A DNA stretch of 64,000 bases from Aurantiochytrium sp. KH105 (GCA_003116975.1 BGKB01000043.1:372001-436000); one strand, 5' to 3'. Counted from the stretch's first letter, positions 44,311 through 54,114 are shown. Translations and numbers: made by a program. The notes: generated by a model not told the origin, from the sequence alone.

Positions 44311-47300
44311 ATGTCCGCGGAAGCAGGGACCTCTGCGACGGCCAAGGCTTCACAATGCAAATTCTATTCACGAAAGGGCGGCTGCCGCTTCGGCGACCGC
44401 TGTCGATTCGCTCATATTGACAGTGACGACCCTGGCTCCGCTGAGCCTTCAGCGCCGGTGTCGGGTAGCAAGAGCACTCCAGCTTCGGAGCCCGTTCCTC
44501 CAGGCGTGGATCCTAAGGCTTGGCGAATCATGCCGCCGGCGATCAAGAACAGGATCCTTGGCGACATGCGAACGAGCTCCACTCAATCCTCGGCCCCGCC
44601 GCGTCCTGCCGGAGCAAAGGCCAACAAAGCAGGGACTAGCGCCCCCAAATCGCTTTCAAGTCCCCCGCACCATACTTCGCAGAGCTCTGCGACCGCAGGA
44701 GCTAATAAGTCTTCGCCGCTGCAGCGCTCCGCAGTCGCAACCCCCACTTCATCCTCTGCGGCGCGGCCCGAGGGCATCGACGCCGCGCTTTGGGAGTCAA
44801 TGCCTCAGTTTCTACGCGATAAGATTCTCACTGAGCTCTCCCATAACAAGAGCGCGCAATCGCATGGGGGTGCTGCAAAAGGAACCAAGCCATCAAACGT
44901 GGATGAAGGTTCAAAGAAGACGGACAAGACACCTTTGTCAAAAAAGGCCCCTTCAGTTGCACAGGCTCCGATCGACTGGACACGTGGTCCTTTCTTGCCG
45001 GAAGCTACCCCCGTCGCACGCGTTCCTGGCAACGCGCTCGCGTATTTTGCCATCGATCCCGTGCGCGCCGAAATTGCCATTTGCTCGCTGAGTTCCAAGC
45101 CAGACAAGGTCAACATCTACAGCTCCGACGAAGGCAACTATCAGTTCACCCTCACTCTCCCTGCGGACGGCGGACCGCTCACCTTTGATCCAAAGCGCGG
45201 AAATCTCCTCGTGCTTTTGTCCAACAAGGGCCAAATTGTCTACTTTGCTCGCCAAGGAAAAAAGTGGGTGCAGGATCGCGCCGCTATCGAAATGCGCGTT
45301 GATATCTCGCAATGCGCTGAGGCTATCCATATGTCACGCAATCCTGAATTTGCGGGCATACTTATTCGTCTCAACAAAGCCCGGGCCCAGGAGCTAGGCA
45401 TGCCACCTTTTCTGGCCTACACCCCGCAGGGTATTGTGTTCCTTCCCGAGTCTTTTGAAAATTTCCAGGACATTTGCACAATTCCAGGGAGCGACATCTC
45501 AGTTCTTGCCACAGACAAACAGATCTTTGCTCGACAATCGCAGACATTCAGAGAGATTCCCTTTCTTGGCAAGGGAATGGCACCGCCTTCGACCCTTCAT
45601 TTGAGCGTTGGGCCGGACGGCAAGATCTACGCACTCGCGCGCTGGGAAACCACGCTTGAGACAAGAGTCTACTGGCTCACCGAGGAAGGTCGCAACATGC
45701 ATGTCCAAATCTCCTCGCGCATTATTGCGTTCGAAAAGCCGTATTTCGCCGTGCACTCTTTTGAAGCAGGCCGCGACGGTGTTCTTTTCGTTTGCATAAT
45801 CGAGTCACCTCACGCTAGTGCAAAAGGCGGCTGGAAATCGCAATGGAAATCGCACCGTGAGATCTATCGTATTGATCCGCACCCGGCAGCGAGCAAGCTA
45901 CAATTCTCCGAGGCTGCAGGTCTCATCCGTCGCGTTTGCGGCGACAGCGTTATCCTGCGTCAATCGTCGAGCCCATTGCAAGATTCGCAACATGTAGGAA
46001 GTGTAGGTGTGGCGAACGACTTGGCGCCTTCCGGGGCCTGGGAAGTCTCCGCGTCACCTGGTTCCAGCAGCGGGTCGGCACTTGCACCGCAAGTTGTGCC
46101 CCAAACGAGGTCGCAGACGGTGCCTGTTCAAGAGGCATCGCCAAAGCATGAGTCTCTCCATATCGATACGCGTGCGCCACCAGGCATGGCGCCGATCCAT
46201 CGACACGGGCTGGATTCACAGGCTCCCACGAGTATCGCAACGGACGGCGTGGATAACCAGTCCGCCTTGGGCGCAAGCCATTTTCCTCTTTCTTCGTCCG
46301 CACACGGGGCTTCTTCATCGCCATTCGGTGGCCTTCCTTCGGGGGATCTCGACGCACATTCTCCGCTTGGGCCGGGCGCTGGGGGGTTCTTCAGCTTTGC
46401 ACCATCGTCAAGCTCGGGTGGATTCTATGGGCATTTCGGAGGCGCTTTCTCTTCCGGTCCATCCGTCTCTTTGCCGCACGTGCAGACGCCTTTGGGTCAG
46501 TCTTCGACTTCCGGGCATCATCAACAGTACGTCGATGACAGCTTTCATCAGCAGGTGTCGTTGTCTTTGCCGCCAACCACTGCGGCGCCGCCTCTCACGG
46601 AGAGCCAAACCGCGACAACACCGCGCTCGCCCCCTCCTGGATTTGGTCCATCGGTTCCTGCTGCTCGACCTGACCCGCCGCAGCCAAGGGAGAATCCTAT
46701 TCTTCCGCCTCGCTCCATTCCAGCTCCTGAAGCCCGTAGACCACAAGAGACTGTGGTACATGACGTCGTCGCTTCTGACCCTGAGTCAGAAAATGCAGAA
46801 TCGATGTTAAACCAGGAGGTCCATGCGCAGAGTATCATGGAGCAGTTTGGAGACCAGCCGATTGGTCAAGATGCCAATGACGCCGTTTCGAGTGTTTGGA
46901 GCGCCCCAAGCGAAACATGGAAGCCGGCTCCTTTTCCATCATCTCCGAGTCAAAGTGTAAAAGTGGCCATCTCTTCAACACCAAAGGGCAAGGATGGTGT
47001 ACAGATGAAAGCCAGCGGACCTGCGAAGGTCGGCACGCAGATCAAGACGAGTGAGCAAGCGGCGAAGGCAGCCAAGCAACCGACAGCAGACGGACCGGCT
47101 GATGCTGGCGACAAGAAAAGGTCCAGCCAAGCCTCATTGAATGATTGCCCCATTTGCTTTGAAGAGATGGATGATCCGCGACGTCTCTTGGTCGCTGGCA
47201 AATGTGGTCATTGTTTTCATCGCGTTTGCCTTGACGATTGGATGGGCAAAGAGGGTGAGAAGCACCAGCGATGCCCAATGTGCAACAACGCAATCAACAA

Positions 47301-49620
47301 GGCTGCAGTTTTTGTCCCTCACGAGCGTCCCAAAGAAGGGCGCGTCCATCTGGGCCACCAACGTTCGACATCTACTGGTCCCCTCATCACCACAAAGACC
47401 CCCGCTGCACCCGTCGCCACAAAGACCCTCGCTGCAAAGACGATCACTCCTTCTGCGGCCTTGGGCAAATCGGAGAAAGAAGTCTCTGCCTTGCGTGCTG
47501 CACCGGCAGCGGGCACAGGCGCGAGTGCAAGCGCGGGTCCGGGTACGGGTGCGGGTGCGGGCAAGACCTGGACGCGTAATCTCACTCGTCACTCGAGTTC
47601 CGGGGCTGCGAGTAACTCGGAGGATGCCTTTGTCGTGCAGCGCGCAAAGCCAGCGCATATTCTGAAAAAGGAAAAGAAGCTCGATGCCGCGCGGCGCGCA
47701 GCGCTTGCTGCGGAGGAAGCCAAAAAGAGCCTTTTCGCATCAGATGACGAGGATGAAAGCGAGGAAAGCGAAGAGGAAGATGAGAATCGCAAGAAAAAGA
47801 CCAGCGATCACGCAGATGGCAAAGAGTCCGCGACAAAGAACGCCCGCGCCTCGAAAGAGTCCGCGAGCAAGAAGGGTGACGAGGACGCAGGCAAGAATGG
47901 TAAAGCATCTTCGACCAAGAATAGCAAAGGTACCCCGAAGGAAGCAGAGAGCAACAAAGGGGATTTACTCAAGCGCAAGGCTGAGCAGCTCATGAAGAGA
48001 CGCTCGTATACTGCGGCTCTCGCGCAATTCAAAGAGGCAATTGCAGAAACACCCGGTGACTTCGATCTGCACTATGGAGCCGGCCAGTGTGCTCTCTCGA
48101 TGAAGCAGTTCGAAGAAGCCGAAGAGCAATTTTCCGTGTGCGTGTTTCTGCGCGACGACAATCACAAGGTTCACCTGAGTCTCGGTCGAATCCGCATGCA
48201 ACAGGGCCATCTGAGCGCGGCCGCGGAAAGCTTTGACGCTGCGATTCGCATCAACCCACTTGCGTTCGAGTCATGCGCGTCCGAAAGAAGGACTTTGGAG
48301 CAAGCAATGGAGAAGCTTGAGCGTGCTAAGCAGCTCAAAGAGCATGGCAAACTGAAGAAGGCGCTCTCTGTGGCTGGTGAGGGTCTCAAGTTGGTTCCCT
48401 CTTGCGCGGAGCTGATACAACTCCAAGAAAATGTCAAGGTCATGAAAGATGACCTCGACATGTCCTCCATGGTTACCAAAATCCGCAGCTACGTCGAAGT
48501 AGGAGACTACCCTACGGCGGAAGATCTCATGACGAAGGTCATGGGCCGCATGTCGGAGTCTAGCAAAGCCAAAGCCACTGCAGAGGTCTGGGCTCTCGCT
48601 GCGTCCATCGCAGTGATGCAGAGCAACTACGAGCTGGCAATTCGACAATTCGAATTTGCGTACCAATGTGACACGGACAACCAGCTTCGTTTGAAGAACT
48701 TTCACGACGCAAACCAGCTTCTGCAGGCGGGCATCAAAATGGCCGAGACCGATCAGCACTCCGAGGCGCTGCTCAACTTCGTCCAGGCTCTCGAAAAGCA
48801 ACCGCACAGCATGCCCTGGTTCGTCAGCAGCATCTTCCTTCAGATGGGCGAATCGCTTCACGCCCTTGGGGAGAGGGAGGAAGCTCGCAGGGCGTACTCG
48901 CGCGCGGTGGAGTCGAGCCCGGGCAATATCTCGGTGGCGCTCGCAAAGATTCAGTATCTAGAGCGCCTCGGTGACTCCTCGTCCATTTTCAATGCGTTCT
49001 TGACAGCGCGCGATGCCGAGCTTCACATGCAAGACCATAATGACAAGCGGACACTTGCGTCGCGTCAGCGAAGACTCTTTGACGAGTACACCAGGTTGCG
49101 ACGCCTGAACGATACGGACGCTCGCGCAGCGAACCACGTGGACTATTATCGAGTCCTTGGTCTCAATCACGCACGAAGAGAGGCAAGTTCGAAGCTCATC
49201 TTTGACGCCTTCGAGCGCAAGTGCATGAAGCTTCTCAAGAACCACATGCACGACGAGGACGAAGTATCGGTGCGGCGTCACATGATCGACCTTGGCGAAG
49301 CTTTCGCAGTGCTTTCTGATCCAGAATTGCGCGAACAGTATGACAGGGGGACTCTTTTTGAGGAGCCCTTTTTCGAAGCAGGCAAGGCCAGCCAACGCCA
49401 GGACGAGATGCTGAAAAGACTTGACAAAGCGGACCCATCGGCGGGCTGGTCTGCCTTCAAGGAGCTTCTGGATCGCTTTGAAAAAGATATCGACTACTGC
49501 AACGAGGACCTGGATTACGAGTATGTCTACGGAGATGACCCAACGCCTTCAGACAGCTACGGAGCCGACGTCTCTCCTGCAAGTAGTCAGGACGGCTCGC
49601 AATCGCTCGATCTCGATTGA
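44311..49620 (+). CDS. Multidomain CCCH zinc finger / RING-H2 / TPR / J-like protein
   Basis: A single exon encodes 1769 residues from an ATG at 44311; an upstream 40-codon extension lacks an ATG. In order: a CCCH finger at 16-35 (spacing C-x8-C-x5-C-x3-H) that should bind RNA; Ser/Pro-rich linkers with two related VDPKAWRIMPPAIKNRIL-like helical motifs (the second is IDAALWESMPQFLRDKIL); a predicted beta-propeller region at about 225-570; a disordered Ser/Pro/Gln stretch; a RING-H2 at about 946-993 (CPIC, then C-x-H-x2-H-x2-C, then CPMC); a charged region with an acidic patch near 1145; TPR-like repeats at about 1220-1560; and a J-like domain at about 1611-1680 (DYYRVLGLNHAR to LSDPELREQYDRG) in which the HPD tripeptide is not visible. 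It is probably an RNA-linked ubiquitin ligase/co-chaperone scaffold. Confidence 0.88.
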   Translation: MSAEAGTSATAKASQCKFYSRKGGCRFGDRCRFAHIDSDDPGSAEPSAPVSGSKSTPASEPVPPGVDPKAWRIMPPAIKNRILGDMRTSSTQSSAPPRPAGAKANKAGTSAPKSLSSPPHHTSQSSATAGANKSSPLQRSAVATPTSSSAARPEGIDAALWESMPQFLRDKILTELSHNKSAQSHGGAAKGTKPSNVDEGSKKTDKTPLSKKAPSVAQAPIDWTRGPFLPEATPVARVPGNALAYFAIDPVRAEIAICSLSSKPDKVNIYSSDEGNYQFTLTLPADGGPLTFDPKRGNLLVLLSNKGQIVYFARQGKKWVQDRAAIEMRVDISQCAEAIHMSRNPEFAGILIRLNKARAQELGMPPFLAYTPQGIVFLPESFENFQDICTIPGSDISVLATDKQIFARQSQTFREIPFLGKGMAPPSTLHLSVGPDGKIYALARWETTLETRVYWLTEEGRNMHVQISSRIIAFEKPYFAVHSFEAGRDGVLFVCIIESPHASAKGGWKSQWKSHREIYRIDPHPAASKLQFSEAAGLIRRVCGDSVILRQSSSPLQDSQHVGSVGVANDLAPSGAWEVSASPGSSSGSALAPQVVPQTRSQTVPVQEASPKHESLHIDTRAPPGMAPIHRHGLDSQAPTSIATDGVDNQSALGASHFPLSSSAHGASSSPFGGLPSGDLDAHSPLGPGAGGFFSFAPSSSSGGFYGHFGGAFSSGPSVSLPHVQTPLGQSSTSGHHQQYVDDSFHQQVSLSLPPTTAAPPLTESQTATTPRSPPPGFGPSVPAARPDPPQPRENPILPPRSIPAPEARRPQETVVHDVVASDPESENAESMLNQEVHAQSIMEQFGDQPIGQDANDAVSSVWSAPSETWKPAPFPSSPSQSVKVAISSTPKGKDGVQMKASGPAKVGTQIKTSEQAAKAAKQPTADGPADAGDKKRSSQASLNDCPICFEEMDDPRRLLVAGKCGHCFHRVCLDDWMGKEGEKHQRCPMCNNAINKAAVFVPHERPKEGRVHLGHQRSTSTGPLITTKTPAAPVATKTLAAKTITPSAALGKSEKEVSALRAAPAAGTGASASAGPGTGAGAGKTWTRNLTRHSSSGAASNSEDAFVVQRAKPAHILKKEKKLDAARRAALAAEEAKKSLFASDDEDESEESEEEDENRKKKTSDHADGKESATKNARASKESASKKGDEDAGKNGKASSTKNSKGTPKEAESNKGDLLKRKAEQLMKRRSYTAALAQFKEAIAETPGDFDLHYGAGQCALSMKQFEEAEEQFSVCVFLRDDNHKVHLSLGRIRMQQGHLSAAAESFDAAIRINPLAFESCASERRTLEQAMEKLERAKQLKEHGKLKKALSVAGEGLKLVPSCAELIQLQENVKVMKDDLDMSSMVTKIRSYVEVGDYPTAEDLMTKVMGRMSESSKAKATAEVWALAASIAVMQSNYELAIRQFEFAYQCDTDNQLRLKNFHDANQLLQAGIKMAETDQHSEALLNFVQALEKQPHSMPWFVSSIFLQMGESLHALGEREEARRAYSRAVESSPGNISVALAKIQYLERLGDSSSIFNAFLTARDAELHMQDHNDKRTLASRQRRLFDEYTRLRRLNDTDARAANHVDYYRVLGLNHARREASSKLIFDAFERKCMKLLKNHMHDEDEVSVRRHMIDLGEAFAVLSDPELREQYDRGTLFEEPFFEAGKASQRQDEMLKRLDKADPSAGWSAFKELLDRFEKDIDYCNEDLDYEYVYGDDPTPSDSYGADVSPASSQDGSQSLDLD

Positions 49621-49844
49621 GATTTTCTGATCTTACCCCCTCCCCCCTCCCCTTGCAAACAACAATAACAACAGCAACAGCAACGATAAAAGGATTAAAG
49701 AAACGCGCTCAGGTACCAGACGGGCACAACGATCATGTTCTCCTCCTCAGCGACCCTTTGGGCTTCCGACCTTTTCCATCACTTTTTTCATAAATCACAA
49801 CATTCATTCTTTGCTCGTCATTTTTCCTTTCTCTTTATTAAACG
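49621..49844. other. Convergent 3' intergenic region
   Basis: It holds a CT/CCCTCC tract, then AACAACAATAACAACAGC-type repeats. An AATAAA on the minus strand (49839-49834) lies six bases after the protease stop. Confidence 0.5.
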
Positions 49845-51155
49845 TCAAAGCTTTGCTTTACTCAGAATGGTCTCGCGGAGAGAGAGAGACTGCGCCTTGA
49901 ACTCATGATTGAGCGGGGCCAACGCCATGTTTGGCGCGCCGCCAGCTTGAAAGACGGATAGATAGCGTTTTAAGAAGACACGACCAGCGACAAAGAGTGG
50001 CCCAAACTCATTGTTTACGTCCAAGGACTGAAGAAGAAGCGCCGGGCAGGCATCGTGCTCGATTTGTGCGTCGCTGCTGAAGTCTTTGCTGTCGAAAACG
50101 TAATGGTCCCCATTGATGACATACGTGAGAGTGCCATTCCCGACGAGAGGAAGTCCGTCTTTGGTGGTTTCATGTGCGTCCATGGTGGCGCATGCAGAGC
50201 GATGCCGGCGCACGAGCTCTTTGTACACAACCGAAGGCATCGTATTGAGCGTGCTTCCGGAATCAAAGGCGAGCTTGCAAATGTTGTCCGGACATGCAGT
50301 TCCTTTCCTTTCTCCATTATCGTCATTGAGAAGGGACTTGCCATTGAAAAGAACATCGTCGAGCTTGACCGTCCAGTAATGCTCCTGAATGATGGGATAT
50401 GTCCTGAGCTGGTCACCAAGATACTGGTCTTTAAAGTCTTCGGGCTCCCCGATGGCAAAAAACTGCTCGCGAGGGCCGAGAAAAAAGTAAAACTGAGGAT
50501 TGTCGAGAGAGCCTTGAGAGACAAAGTTCTCGAGAATGGGGACCGTGTCTGCGTGCGCCAATGACTTGAAGGCAAGGCCGATGAGCCCTGAAAAGGTTGG
50601 CGTCTGGAAGACAACTCCTTCTTCCTTGTTCACCAGCATGATATCTTGGTGCGGAAAGACGATAGGATTCGCTCCGCCGATGGATACCGTGTCTTTGGCC
50701 AGAGTAGCGGAAATCGTCCCGGACCCAAAGGTAATGAAGACTTCGTTCTTGTTTGCCGAAACCTCGAGGGTAGGTGATGCTGCAGGGTCAAATTGCGCAT
50801 GCGATGCGCACGTTTCTGATTCGCACGACGTCGACGTCACCCATGTGTTTGCGCTCCCCGTATCAAGCGCAAGAGGAAAGTTCTGTCCGCCAATGCTGGC
50901 GTTAATCACCGAGAGCATTCGCGCGTCTTTGTTGAGCACTGTTTCCCAGTTAGTTTGTCCCTCTGCGAGGAGCTTTTGTTGCATGTGTAAGGCACGAATG
51001 TGTTCTAGCGCAAGCGATTCTGTGTGCATGTGAGCCTTCATCGCATCTGTATTGACGATGCACATGCAGACCGCCAGCGTGCCGATAGCTGCGGCCAGCA
51101 ACGAGCATGGGTTACTCTTCTTCTTCTTCTTCAGCAGCATGGCGACTACACTCAT
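49845..51155 (-). CDS. Pepsin-like aspartic protease (A1 family)
   Basis: A single exon encodes 436 residues from an ATG at 51155; the codon before it in the open frame is not ATG. A lysine run (LLKKKKKSN) precedes a hydrophobic helix at about 18-35, a signal peptide or type II anchor. A propeptide-like region runs to about 75. The two catalytic aspartates are Asp98 (ALDTGSANTWV) and Asp298 (LAFDSGSTLNTMPS). The flap has FGSGTISA, with Phe where pepsin has Tyr75. Paired cysteines (CESETC, and CPDNIC) and the final hydrophobic motif FVAGRVFLKRYLSVF fit A1 proteases. It probably acts in a vacuole/lysosome or is secreted. The poly-Lys stretch is encoded by a CTT repeat, so its length may vary. 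Confidence 0.93.
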   Translation of the reverse strand: MSVVAMLLKKKKKSNPCSLLAAAIGTLAVCMCIVNTDAMKAHMHTESLALEHIRALHMQQKLLAEGQTNWETVLNKDARMLSVINASIGGQNFPLALDTGSANTWVTSTSCESETCASHAQFDPAASPTLEVSANKNEVFITFGSGTISATLAKDTVSIGGANPIVFPHQDIMLVNKEEGVVFQTPTFSGLIGLAFKSLAHADTVPILENFVSQGSLDNPQFYFFLGPREQFFAIGEPEDFKDQYLGDQLRTYPIIQEHYWTVKLDDVLFNGKSLLNDDNGERKGTACPDNICKLAFDSGSTLNTMPSVVYKELVRRHRSACATMDAHETTKDGLPLVGNGTLTYVINGDHYVFDSKDFSSDAQIEHDACPALLLQSLDVNNEFGPLFVAGRVFLKRYLSVFQAGGAPNMALAPLNHEFKAQSLSLRETILSKAKL

Positions 51156-51547
51156 CAAACCTGATTACTCTATCCGCGTGCTCGCAAGGGAGGTCACGCC
51201 GCCGCCAAGGAGCGAGAGGGAAGAGCAAAGCGACGACGAGAGAAGCGAGAGGGCTGCCCGTGCGGCGCCGGCGCGCCGCAGCGCAGGGTATGCGGGGTCG
51301 AGTCTGACGATTGTTGATTGCCGCTTGTCGCTTGTCGCTTGGAAAAGAAAGCGAGCGAGGATGATCTCTTCTCTTCGTCAACAACAAAGCAACAAACAGC
51401 CAGAGCGTGAGAGAACAAAAGAACGAAACAGTTAGGATTGATCATCATCATCATTCATCATGGGGCATCGATTGCCCCGGTGCCCGCCTCCTAGCTGGAC
51501 CAACTATTTTTCTTCGGACACAGCGAGCGAACAAAAAGAGGGCAACG
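51156..51547. other. Intergenic region upstream of the aspartic protease
   Basis: About 390 bp contain a (TTCTTC)-derived edge, GA/GC-rich DNA, TTGTCGCTTGTCGCTT direct repeats (51326-51341) and ATCATC repeats (51441-51460). It is probably the protease promoter. Confidence 0.4.
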
Positions 51548-51866
51548 ATGCCGAAAAGCAAGCCAAAATCGACTAAATCAAAACCAGATGGGAAAACCCC
51601 AAAACAGTTATGGCTTGAAAAATTGAAACAGAACCCCGAAGCGTATAAGGCACACAGGGAAACAGAGAACGGAAAAGCACGCAACCGCGACCCTAAGTTA
51701 AAAACGAAGGTATGACGAGGCTTATCAGGAGAAGGTAAAAAACGACCCAAACCGGAAGGAGAGACAAAGGTACTTCGAAAACTCTAAGTTCAAGGCGATC
51801 AAGGAAAACATAAGTAAAGTATACATTTGGGGCGTTATGCTACAACGACCTACGTCGCTAGCATGA
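51548..51866 (+). pseudogene. Small AT-rich Lys-rich gene broken by a frameshift
   Basis: An ATG at 51548 opens 55 codons and stops with TGA at 51713. In the next frame, from 51711, the protein sense continues for 51 codons (YDEAYQEKVKNDPNRKERQ and on) to a TGA at 51864. The two halves look like repeats of one motif: K-L-K-Q-N-P-E-A-Y before the break, K-V-K-N-D-P after it. This points to a one-frame shift in a once-continuous gene, or a sequencing error. The DNA is richer in A and in AAA/AAC codons than its neighbours, which suggests transferred or mobile-element origin. The family is unknown. It is squeezed between a protease promoter and the 3' end of the SH2 gene. Confidence 0.4.
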
Positions 51867-52005
51867 AGAGAGAGACAAGCTAGCGTACCTGCGAGAGGCG
51901 CTGCTGAGCTGGATGGATCCCATTGGCGAAGTAAGAAGCTCTTGCCATGGTGCTGATGCTTTTCATTGTTTGCAGTGCAAGAGACGAAGCGTTTCGCCTT
52001 TCTTA

Positions 52006-54114
52006 TTACGTCTCCTTTTCGAATGCTGCTGCTGCTGCTGCTGCTGCTGCCTCGCTAGTAGAAGGAAAAGTACCAGCAGAAATGTATTGACTGTGAGTCA
52101 GTCTGCTATTTGCTGGCTCTGGAACACCAAAGGCATCAAAAGGGACTGCATCGTAGGCATCGCCAGGGCCAGGGCCAGGGCCAGGGGCGGGGCCGGGGTC
52201 GAGGTGATCATTATTGGTGCTACCAGTAGCAGACTCGCCACCATGATTGTATGAACCGTCTGAAAAGGCTGGAATGTCATAACCAATCGTTCCCATCTCT
52301 CCTCCGACGCCGCCGCCCATGACGCCCAGGGGGGTTGAGTACGTTTCGTACTGCGAAGATCCACCATAGCCAACACCCAACCCAAGCCCCATGCCAGGGC
52401 TCTCACCGTGAAAGGCTCCACCCCCGCCACCCAGCATGAAGGGATCAGGCTGAGGAAAGAGTGGATCATAATGATCCGTGGCCGGCAGAGGGCGATAACG
52501 CTCCTCAAAGAGACCTGAAGCAGAGTAAGAACCAAAGCCCGAAGACAGGTCGCCCTGATCGGGAAGTGCAGCATAGCCAAGCTGAGGCGGTGCGTTGTGT
52601 TCATCCATGTCATCATTATTGGGGTCCCCAAGAGACTCGACAGATCTCTCGACGGCAAGGGGAATTCGCAGCTTGTCGCTGTTTTCAAGCACGAGAGCTG
52701 CGATTCGCTTGTATACCTCGCCTCCAAGGATGAAGCCGCGATTTGCGTCGGTGAAGATTTTGGACTGCCGCACACCTTCTGAAGGCGTGACATAGGCCAC
52801 CACAAGACATCCGTCCTGGCTCTGGCTGAATCGGATAAGAAAGGTGCCCACAGGGTGACCCTCTAGCATATCTTCGGCATCATCGAAACTAAGGAATCCG
52901 CGAAAGAGGCGAGCAGGCCCAATATTTTTCACGTCTGGAGCAGGTTGCTGGAGCTGGGCCGAATATGCTGCCACAAGTTCCGCAAAGGAATTGTACGAGT
53001 GGTTACCACTGACAAAGACGCTCTTCTCGTCCTCGTTTGGAACATAGGCGCGGAAAAGCGCATGATTGACCACGCCTGTGAGCGCATTTGCATAGCTGAC
53101 AGCCCACGTGCACACGGAACTTTCGCTGAAGCGAATCAAAAAGGTTCCTGGAGGGTGCGGAGTCAGCACGCAGCGAGCTTCATCAAAAGAGAGCGCACCT
53201 GCGAACCAAGGCGGGCTCGTCAAAGAAGCCTTGAGCTGGATGAGGGCGACACGCAGGCCAGGGCCATACCGAAACAAGAAATCTCCGAGCTGATAGACTG
53301 TGACGGCTGGCCGTGAGTTCGAGCTCAGTGCGTTTCTCAGTTCAACTCGCACGTCTTCGTGCGCGACCAAGCGCGCAACCTTGGGGTCGGCGTGGTTGTC
53401 GAGCGCCGTAAAAAACTGCTGCCACGCAACCGCATACTTGCTCTTTCCAAACGTTTCGACCCACCACTTGCAGCCTTCTTCGTCCTCAATGAGGTGTTGG
53501 ATGGAGAGGATGCCGCCTTCAGCACGAAGTCGTGCGGCCAAGTCGGCATTTCGATCGCGAGACACGCTGGGTGGCGATCCGGCGGTCTCTTGCTCCGTGG
53601 CGGCCTTGGCCAGAGTTTCTTCTCCGCGCGGGGAAGCATTCATGGCGGGGTGAAGATAGGGCTGAACAATATCGACATGAGCGATGAGTTTCTTCTCGAT
53701 GCGAGTGAAGAAGAGACGGAGCCGCGGACCCGTGAGCGTCAGGCTGAGCTTGCCATGAAGATTGCAATGGTTGATCTTGTCTCGGAGTGCGGTGAGCAGC
53801 TCGAAGAGAATGAGGCACCAGCTCTGGAAGCCAAAGTCGTGCAGGAAGGTATTGAGGAGTTGCGGGTTGAAAATCTGGGCGAGCACAGAGCTGCAAAGGG
53901 TCAAGGCCACGCGAAGACCGGCGACCTCGTCATCGCTGGGGTGTCTCTCAAGTCCATGCGTGACCTCTCTGGCGGTCTCGATGCTCATTTTGAGCAGACG
54001 CAGACACGTCTTGGCATCCTTGCTCAGGCCCGGGCTCTCCCTGCTCGCCGCCGCCGCCGCCGACGAGCCGGCGGAGGACTCGCCGCCCTTGGCGCTGCGC
54101 CCGGTGAGCCGCAT
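52006..54114 (-). CDS. Tandem SH2 protein with Cbl TKB-like N-terminal half
   Basis: A single exon encodes 702 residues from an ATG at 54114. Residues 30-155 are helical and could be a four-helix bundle. Residues 200-300 contain CKWWVETFGKSKYAVAWQQF and VTVYQLGDFLFRYG, resembling the EF-hand-like segment of Cbl proteins. This runs straight into SH2-1 (about 303-390) with the phosphotyrosine-binding Arg328 in PPGTFLIRFSES. SH2-2 (about 404-490) has Arg428 in PVGTFLIRFSQS, exactly 100 residues on. The tail (500-702) is Gly/Pro-rich with many tyrosines (NYET-like and YDxP-like contexts) that could be phosphorylated, and ends in poly-Ala. No RING or kinase domain is present. The PPGTFLxRFS motif is also STAT-like, so a STAT-type linker-SH2 is the alternative reading. 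It is probably a phosphotyrosine adaptor. Confidence 0.87.
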   Translation of the reverse strand: MRLTGRSAKGGESSAGSSAAAAASRESPGLSKDAKTCLRLLKMSIETAREVTHGLERHPSDDEVAGLRVALTLCSSVLAQIFNPQLLNTFLHDFGFQSWCLILFELLTALRDKINHCNLHGKLSLTLTGPRLRLFFTRIEKKLIAHVDIVQPYLHPAMNASPRGEETLAKAATEQETAGSPPSVSRDRNADLAARLRAEGGILSIQHLIEDEEGCKWWVETFGKSKYAVAWQQFFTALDNHADPKVARLVAHEDVRVELRNALSSNSRPAVTVYQLGDFLFRYGPGLRVALIQLKASLTSPPWFAGALSFDEARCVLTPHPPGTFLIRFSESSVCTWAVSYANALTGVVNHALFRAYVPNEDEKSVFVSGNHSYNSFAELVAAYSAQLQQPAPDVKNIGPARLFRGFLSFDDAEDMLEGHPVGTFLIRFSQSQDGCLVVAYVTPSEGVRQSKIFTDANRGFILGGEVYKRIAALVLENSDKLRIPLAVERSVESLGDPNNDDMDEHNAPPQLGYAALPDQGDLSSGFGSYSASGLFEERYRPLPATDHYDPLFPQPDPFMLGGGGGAFHGESPGMGLGLGVGYGGSSQYETYSTPLGVMGGGVGGEMGTIGYDIPAFSDGSYNHGGESATGSTNNDHLDPGPAPGPGPGPGDAYDAVPFDAFGVPEPANSRLTHSQYISAGTFPSTSEAAAAAAAAAFEKET

